Assembly: GCA_963693025.1 (NCBI GenBank)
Contig: OY843749.1
Location: 1,488,001 to 1,552,000 of the forward strand
DNA length: 64,000 bases
Source of the DNA: JAHRAW01 sp963693025
GTDB taxonomy: Bacteria > Pseudomonadota > Gammaproteobacteria > Arenicellales > Poriferihabitantaceae
Direction: 5' to 3'
The position numbers and the translations under genes were made by a program. Below the pieces are notes generated by a model. The model made no database searches. It had not been told where the DNA came from and saw only the letters and a list, made by a program, of their open reading frames with translations. Shown one piece after another: positions 59,186 to 64,000 of this stretch (its first letter is position 1; every line of letters starts with the position of its first letter).

Positions 59186-59851
59186 ATGAACGCAACCGCA
59201 ACCGATGAAATGAAACGCGCGGCGGCGCAAGCGGCGCTCGACTATATCGAGATGGGCGATGTGGTCGGCGTCGGCACCGGCTCGACCGCCAACTTCTTCA
59301 TCGACGGTCTGGCAAAAATCAAAGGCAAAATCGACGGCGGCGTGGCAAGTTCCGAAGCCAGCGCGGCGCGGTTGCGCGCGCACGGCATCACCGTGCTGGA
59401 ACTCAATCAAGTGGGCGTCCTGCCCGTCTATGTCGATGGCGCCGACGAAGCCACGCGCAACTTGCACCTCATCAAAGGCGGCGGCGGCGCGCTCACGCGG
59501 GAAAAAATCGTGGCGCAGGCGAGCGACCAATTCGTCTGCATCGCCGACCGCGGCAAACTGGTGGCGACGCTCGGCGAATTCCCGCTGCCCATCGAGGTGA
59601 TTCCGATGGCGCAAAGTTTGGTCGGTCGCCGCATCGCCGCGCTCGGCGCGCTACCCGAACTGCGCGCCGGCTTCACCACCGACAACGGCAACCTCATCAT
59701 CGACGCGCGCAACCTGAGCATCGACAACCCGCTCGAAATGGAACGCCGCCTCAACCAAATACCCGGCGTGGTCACGGTCGGGCTGTTCGCGCTGCGCGGC
59801 GCCAATGTGCTGTTGCTTGGAACCGAGTCGGGCGTGGAGACGATTAAGTAG
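59186..59851 (+). CDS. rpiA: Ribose-5-phosphate isomerase A
   Basis: 221 residues, matching E. coli RpiA (219). Active-site features are VGVGTGSTANFF and DGADEATRNL, and KGGGGALTREKIV. It interconverts ribose-5-phosphate and ribulose-5-phosphate, a step in the pentose phosphate and Calvin cycles. It begins two bases after cbbQ. Confidence 0.97.
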   Translation: MNATATDEMKRAAAQAALDYIEMGDVVGVGTGSTANFFIDGLAKIKGKIDGGVASSEASAARLRAHGITVLELNQVGVLPVYVDGADEATRNLHLIKGGGGALTREKIVAQASDQFVCIADRGKLVATLGEFPLPIEVIPMAQSLVGRRIAALGALPELRAGFTTDNGNLIIDARNLSIDNPLEMERRLNQIPGVVTVGLFALRGANVLLLGTESGVETIK

Positions 59852-59867
59852 CGGGTCAGCTCGGTCG

Positions 59868-60743
59868 CTACGCTTGTGCGCTATTGGCGACCGCACGGTC
59901 GGGACTGCGTATCCATTCGCTCCACGAGCCGACATAGAGCCCGGAGCCGCTCAGCCCGGCAACTTCCATCGCCAGCAGGTTGTGGCATGCGGTGACGCCT
60001 GAGCCGCACATGTGGACGATGGCGGACGCATCGCCGGCGTCGTCCAGCAGCGGGGCAAACCGCGCCGCCAACTCCGGCGGCGGCAGAAACAAGCCGTCGG
60101 CGCCGAGGTTGTGCTGAAACGGCAGGTTGACCGCCCCCGGCACATGCCCGGCGCGCGTGTCGATTGGCTCTTTTTCGCCGCGAAAACGCGCCGACGCGCG
60201 CGCATCCACCAACACGATTTGCCGCGCCGCGAGGTCGCGTTCGACATCGGCGGTGCTCAGCCGCCGTTGCGCGTCAAAGCGGGCGGGGCGAACAGCGGCG
60301 GGCGACGCGCTGTCGGTATGCGGCGGCGGGGCGGATGTAGTCTCCCCACCGACCTGCGCCCACGCACGATAACCGCCATCCAGCAACGCCGCGCCGGCGT
60401 GACCGACCGCGCGCAGCATCCACCACAGCCGCGCCGCCATCGCGCCGGCGCCCTCGTCATACACCACGACTTGGGATTGCGGCGTGATGTTCCAGCGCCG
60501 CAAGCGCAACGCAAACGCTTGCGGGTCGGGCAACGGATGCCGCCCGCTTTGCGCGGTGATTTCGCCGGCGAGGTCGCGGTCGAGGTCGGCGTATCGGGCG
60601 CCGGGAATGTGGTCGCGGTCATACTCGCGCCGCCCCTGCTGCGTGTCCGCCAGCGAAAACCGGCAGTCGATGACGACCCAGTTCGGGTCATTCAAGCGCG
60701 CGGCGAGCGCGTCGGCGGAAATCAGCGTGGTAAAATTTTGCAA
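59868..60743 (-). CDS. sseA: 3-mercaptopyruvate/thiosulfate sulfurtransferase (rhodanese)
   Basis: 291 residues, two rhodanese domains. The catalytic Cys lies in the MST-type loop CGSGVTAC at about residue 244-251. The first domain starts ISADALAARLND. The only reasonable start is a TTG at 60743. It moves sulfane sulfur, and with TusA just upstream on the same strand it could feed sulfur relay or oxidation. Confidence 0.92.
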   Translation of the reverse strand: MQNFTTLISADALAARLNDPNWVVIDCRFSLADTQQGRREYDRDHIPGARYADLDRDLAGEITAQSGRHPLPDPQAFALRLRRWNITPQSQVVVYDEGAGAMAARLWWMLRAVGHAGAALLDGGYRAWAQVGGETTSAPPPHTDSASPAAVRPARFDAQRRLSTADVERDLAARQIVLVDARASARFRGEKEPIDTRAGHVPGAVNLPFQHNLGADGLFLPPPELAARFAPLLDDAGDASAIVHMCGSGVTACHNLLAMEVAGLSGSGLYVGSWSEWIRSPDRAVANSAQA

Positions 60744-60812
60744 TTCAATTGAACCGGGCGGTCCCGTCAGCCGTCCAACAGGGTATGTTTGGTTTGTTGC
60801 GCACGACCGCGC

Positions 60813-61043
60813 CTACGCCTTTTTCACCTTGAAATGAAACTCGCCGTTCACCTCGGATGATTCCAGCAATTCATTGCCGGTCTGCGCGGCGAAAGCCTCG
60901 AAATCTTTCACCGAGCCGGGGTCGGTGGAGACGATGCCGAGCACTTCCCCGGCGCCCATCTGGCTCAGCGTCTTCTTCGCGCGCAGGATGGGCAGCGGGC
61001 AGTTCAAGCCGCGGGTGTCGAGTTCCAGAGTGGCTTCGGTCAT
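60813..61043 (-). CDS. tusA: TusA/SirA-family sulfur carrier
   Basis: 76 residues from ATG 61043, the normal TusA length. RGLNCPLPILRAK carries the conserved sulfur-bearing Cys. Upstream in-frame TPTPTRATP is a low-complexity run and not part of the protein. TusA accepts persulfide sulfur from IscS or rhodaneses and, in sulfur oxidisers, also functions in sulfur oxidation. The neighbour is a rhodanese. Confidence 0.92.
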   Translation of the reverse strand: MTEATLELDTRGLNCPLPILRAKKTLSQMGAGEVLGIVSTDPGSVKDFEAFAAQTGNELLESSEVNGEFHFKVKKA

Positions 61044-61206
61044 GGGTGTCGCCCTCGTTGGCGTTGGCGTTGAATGTGGCGCAGGTGACAAAACTTTAAC
61101 GTTTTCGCAGGCAGCCTGCGGTTATTATCCGTCCGGCGGCGACCTTGAAATTGTGCTGCCGCCGAACCAAGTATGCAATATAGTATCAGGTAAACTAACC
61201 GGGTTC

Positions 61207-62685
61207 ATGTTTAGCCGCCTCCACATTCCAAGCCTCACCGTGCGCGCGCGCACCGCCCGCTGGCGCGCGTTGATGCCGGCGCTCGCGTTGGTCGCGGCGC
61301 TGGCGGCGCCGCCGGCGACCACCGACGAAAGCGACAACGACGAGTTGCCGGAATGGGGCGACAGCGCCGCGCTCATCCTGACGCCCGCGCATGAAAAGCG
61401 CATCGGCCAGCAGTTCGTGCGCCAATTGCTCAAAGACCGCTCCTATGTCGGCGACCTGGAGTTGAACGCCTACCTCAACCAACTCGGCGCGAAGGTGGCG
61501 GAAAACGCCTCGCTGCGCGGCACGCCGATTTCGGTTCACCTGCTGCAAAGGCCCGAGTTAAACGCGTTTGCGGTTCCCGGCGGTCACATCACCTTCCACA
61601 CCGGCTTGCTGCTGGCGGCGGCGGATGAAAGCGAGTTGGCGGCGGTCATGGGGCATGAAATCGCGCACATCTCCCAGCGCCACCTGCCGCGCATGCTGGC
61701 GAAAGCGGAAGCCAGCAAGTTGCCGGCGGCGGCGGCGATTCTGGCGTCGGTGCTGGTCGGCGGTCAGGCGGGCTTGGCGGGGCTCACGGTCACCAACGCG
61801 GCGTTGTTGTCCAACCAACTGGCATACACCCGGGACTTCGAGCGCGAAGCGGATTCCATCGGCATCAAGTTGCTCGCCGGGACCGACTACGACCCCGCCG
61901 CCATGGCACGCTTCTTCGGCAAACTCGACGGCGCCGCCGGTCTCGGCAGCGAAGTCCCCGAGTTCCTGCGCACCCACCCGCTTTCCTATACGCGCATCGC
62001 CGAAGCCGAAAACCGCGCCGCCGCCTACCCGGTCAAGGACTATGCGGTGAGCCGCGCCTTCCTGTTCGCCCGGGCGAAAATTCGCGCGCTGTATACGCGG
62101 CAACCCCGCGAGGCCGCCGACTACTTCGCCGACCAAGCGGGCAAGTCATCGGGTGCGCACAAAGACGCGGTGATGTATGGCCTCGCCCTGGCGCAACGCA
62201 AACTGCGGCAGTACGAGCAAGCGCGCGCCACCTTGAAGCCGTTGCTCGAAGCCCACCCCAACGAGGTTGCCTTCCAACTGGCGCAGGCCGAACTCGACCT
62301 CATCTCGGGCAATCCGGCGGCGGCGGCGCGGCGCTACGAGCGGCTGGTCGACGCGCAGCCGCAGCTGGCGTATGTGACGCACTATCAGGCCGAGGCGCTG
62401 ATTGCGAGCGGCGACCCGGCGAGCGCCAAGCGCATCATCCGCCACCAGTTGCGCCGCCACAAGGAGATGCTCACGTTGTATCAACTGCTGTCGAAGAGCA
62501 ATGTCAAACTGGGGATGTTGGCGGAAGCCCACCAAGCCAACGCCGAATTTCACGCCGCCCTCGGCGACTACCCGGCGGCGGTGGCGTCGCTCAAACTGGC
62601 GCTGCGGGAAAGCGCCTCGGAGGGGTATCTCCGCGAGAGCATCAGCGCCCGGTTGAGCGAGTTGGAAGGCGTGCTGGCGCAGTAG
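61207..62685 (+). CDS. bepA: M48-family periplasmic metalloprotease with TPR domain (BepA-like)
   Basis: 492 residues from ATG 61207. The N-terminus (SLTVRARTARWRALMPALAL) is a signal peptide. The zinc site is HEIAH at 150-154 with the third ligand in FEREADSIG. After about residue 320 TPR helices follow (REAADYFADQAG, LISGNPAAAARRYERL). BepA degrades or helps assemble LptD and other outer-membrane proteins. Length matches E. coli BepA (487). Confidence 0.94.
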   Translation: MFSRLHIPSLTVRARTARWRALMPALALVAALAAPPATTDESDNDELPEWGDSAALILTPAHEKRIGQQFVRQLLKDRSYVGDLELNAYLNQLGAKVAENASLRGTPISVHLLQRPELNAFAVPGGHITFHTGLLLAAADESELAAVMGHEIAHISQRHLPRMLAKAEASKLPAAAAILASVLVGGQAGLAGLTVTNAALLSNQLAYTRDFEREADSIGIKLLAGTDYDPAAMARFFGKLDGAAGLGSEVPEFLRTHPLSYTRIAEAENRAAAYPVKDYAVSRAFLFARAKIRALYTRQPREAADYFADQAGKSSGAHKDAVMYGLALAQRKLRQYEQARATLKPLLEAHPNEVAFQLAQAELDLISGNPAAAARRYERLVDAQPQLAYVTHYQAEALIASGDPASAKRIIRHQLRRHKEMLTLYQLLSKSNVKLGMLAEAHQANAEFHAALGDYPAAVASLKLALRESASEGYLRESISARLSELEGVLAQ

Positions 62686-62727
62686 CAGCGTTAGCGTTGT
62701 GGCTGGCGCGGTGGCGCGCGCGGGGTG

Positions 62728-63552
62728 TCAGTCGCGGCGGGGGATTGGCGGCGGCGCCACCGCCACCGAGGTTGGCGTCCCCGTCCCCGTCCCCGATGCC
62801 GGCGGTGCGGTCGCCACGCCGTAAATCAACTCATAGGTGATGGCAAGTTTCTCGCCGGGGTTTTGCAAGTCGGTGAGCGCCTTGCGAAACTGCTCGAAGC
62901 GCCGCTTGCCGGTGAGCGTCTTGCGCCGCTCGCGCATGATGTTGGTGAATCCCGCGGCGCGCAGGTCGGCAAACAACACCGCGTCATTTTCGTATTCAAC
63001 CGTCACCCAATCGGCATCCACGACCGGGCGGATGAATCCCGATTGGAGCAGTTGGTCGCCGATGTGGTGCATGTCGGTGAAGGGATGCACATGCGGGAGT
63101 TGGTCAACCTGATGCCATGCCCAGCGCAGTTCTTGCAGCGTGTCGGGACCGAAAGTGCAAAACAACAAAGCGCCGCCCGGTCGCAACGCCCGCAACGCCA
63201 CCGCCGCCAGCGCCTCCCAGTCCAACCACGCCGGCTGCAGGCACATGACGACGCCGTCAAAACTTTTGGGGTCGCCGAGATTCGACCCGGACTCAAAGAC
63301 GGATACTCGCCGGATGGTTGCCGCCTCGCTGAGCCGCAGGTCGGCGCCGTCAAAATCAAACAACAACACCCGGCGGCGGTCATCTCCCCGGTCATCGTGC
63401 GCCGCCTTCCAGCGCTCCTCCAGTTCACGCCGAACCGGGTCGAGCAAGTAATCCAGCCCGCCGGTTGCGTTTTTCCGGCGCGCTTTGGCGCTTGCGATTT
63501 GGCACAAATCAAGTTCCAATACGATATGCTCCGCCCGGCGATAACCCACCAC
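62728..63552 (-). CDS. BioC-like methyltransferase with degenerate SAM motif
   Basis: 274 residues from a GTG at 63552. The C-terminal half matches malonyl-ACP methyltransferase BioC: FGPDTLQELRWAWHQVD, HPFTDMHHIGDQLL, RRKTLTGKRRFEQF and ITYELIYG. The N-terminal half lacks the usual SAM motif I (LDLGCGTG); the equivalent reads VLLFDFDGADLRLS. It may bind SAM differently or be inactive. It lies divergent from comF, as bioC often does. A Gly/Thr/Pro tail (62758-62810) is low-complexity. Confidence 0.75.
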   Translation of the reverse strand: MVGYRRAEHIVLELDLCQIASAKARRKNATGGLDYLLDPVRRELEERWKAAHDDRGDDRRRVLLFDFDGADLRLSEAATIRRVSVFESGSNLGDPKSFDGVVMCLQPAWLDWEALAAVALRALRPGGALLFCTFGPDTLQELRWAWHQVDQLPHVHPFTDMHHIGDQLLQSGFIRPVVDADWVTVEYENDAVLFADLRAAGFTNIMRERRKTLTGKRRFEQFRKALTDLQNPGEKLAITYELIYGVATAPPASGTGTGTPTSVAVAPPPIPRRD

Positions 63553-63610
63553 CGCACACCCCGAAAAGCCCCCGGCTGGCGCGCGATGTTACCGCCCGAT
63601 GTTGCCGCCG

Positions 63611-64000
63611 ATGTTACTCCTTAATTCCCTGCTACCGAAGCGATGCCCGCTATGCGCCGCGCACACCACTCAGGCGTTCTGCGCCGACTGCCGGCGGTTG
63701 CTGCCGTGGATTACGACGGCGTGCGAGGTCTGCGGCGCCGCGCTACACGAGGTCGGCGTGTGCGGTCGCTGCCAGTCGCGCCCGCCATACTATGACCACG
63801 CGGTCATCCCGTTCAAGTACCGCACGCCGGTATCGACACAAATCCAAGCACTCAAATACCACGACCAACTCCGCTACGCCGCCGCCCTCGGCGCGATGAT
63901 CTGCCAACGCGCATGGAAAGACCCGCGCGCCGCGCCGGACGTGCTCATCCCCGTGCCGCTACACCGCAAACGCCTGCGGCAACGCGGCTTCAACCAAGCG
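63611..64000 (+). CDS. comF: ComF-family phosphoribosyltransferase-like protein (3' truncated by window edge)
   Basis: Open from ATG 63611 to the end of the window (130 codons, no stop); an in-frame ATG 12 bases earlier is equally possible. N-terminal zinc-type Cys pairs CPLCAAH, CADCRR, CEVCGA and CGRCQS are followed by VIPFKYRTPVSTQIQALKYH and the start of the PRTase domain (LIPVPLHRKRLRQRGFNQA). ComF is linked to DNA uptake in Gram-positives and is widespread as GntX in enterics. It is the first gene in this direction after the bioC-like gene. Confidence 0.9.
   Translation, partial: MLLLNSLLPKRCPLCAAHTTQAFCADCRRLLPWITTACEVCGAALHEVGVCGRCQSRPPYYDHAVIPFKYRTPVSTQIQALKYHDQLRYAAALGAMICQRAWKDPRAAPDVLIPVPLHRKRLRQRGFNQA

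Overview
The window reads as chromosomal DNA of a GC-rich (roughly 60%) gammaproteobacterium. The housekeeping genes fit that group: lon, mltA, rnd, mpl, dsbA, gltBD, htpG, tag, bepA, and a bioC-like gene divergent from comF. A qmoA-qmoB-hdrC-hdrB cluster, a tusA-type protein, a rhodanese and an orphan cbbQ beside rpiA suggest sulfur-based, possibly autotrophic metabolism. Genus cannot be named from the sequence. No rRNA, tRNA or CRISPR array was seen.

Layout. 1-10.5 kb: end of lon, an SDR oxidoreductase, a haem/iron ABC permease and ATPase, a subgroup Ic aminotransferase, mltA, rnd, a small membrane protein overlapping mpl, and dsbA. 10.5-15.6 kb: a wrecked type III-like restriction system. 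Its mod gene has lost its middle, which is replaced by a compact N6-methylase/nuclease plus single-domain specificity pair. Its res gene survives only as a scar, and an unknown membrane protein lies between. 16-19 kb: acyl-CoA dehydrogenase and glycerophosphodiesterase. 19.2-25.2 kb: a minus-strand island of a C5 cytosine methylase, a MORC-like GHKL ATPase with several zinc ribbons, an Mrr-helicase fusion and a Vsr nuclease, followed by a small HicB-like protein. 25.3-34.4 kb: mmsA, a glycine betaine-type ABC transporter, htpG, a DMT exporter and tag. 35-41.2 kb: gltBD. 41.3-48.5 kb: a sugar or sugar-acid operon with a GntR/FCD regulator. 48.8-49.7 kb: toxin-antitoxin remnants and hicBA. 49.8-56.7 kb: qmoAB-hdrCB, split by a methylase-HNH cassette. 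57-64 kb: a glycosyltransferase, cbbQ, rpiA, sseA, tusA, bepA, a bioC-like gene and the start of comF.

Two features run through the whole window. First, seven copies of an intergenic palindromic repeat family (about 80-260 bp) sit between operons; the tail of one copy is interrupted by a 215-bp element with 24-bp perfect terminal inverted repeats and an 8-bp target duplication. Second, Gly/Asp/Ala/Pro low-complexity hexamer runs interrupt otherwise conserved enzymes. The most notable systems are the MORC-like restriction island, the nested restriction system in mod, and the methylase-HNH cassette inside the sulfur-metabolism operon.
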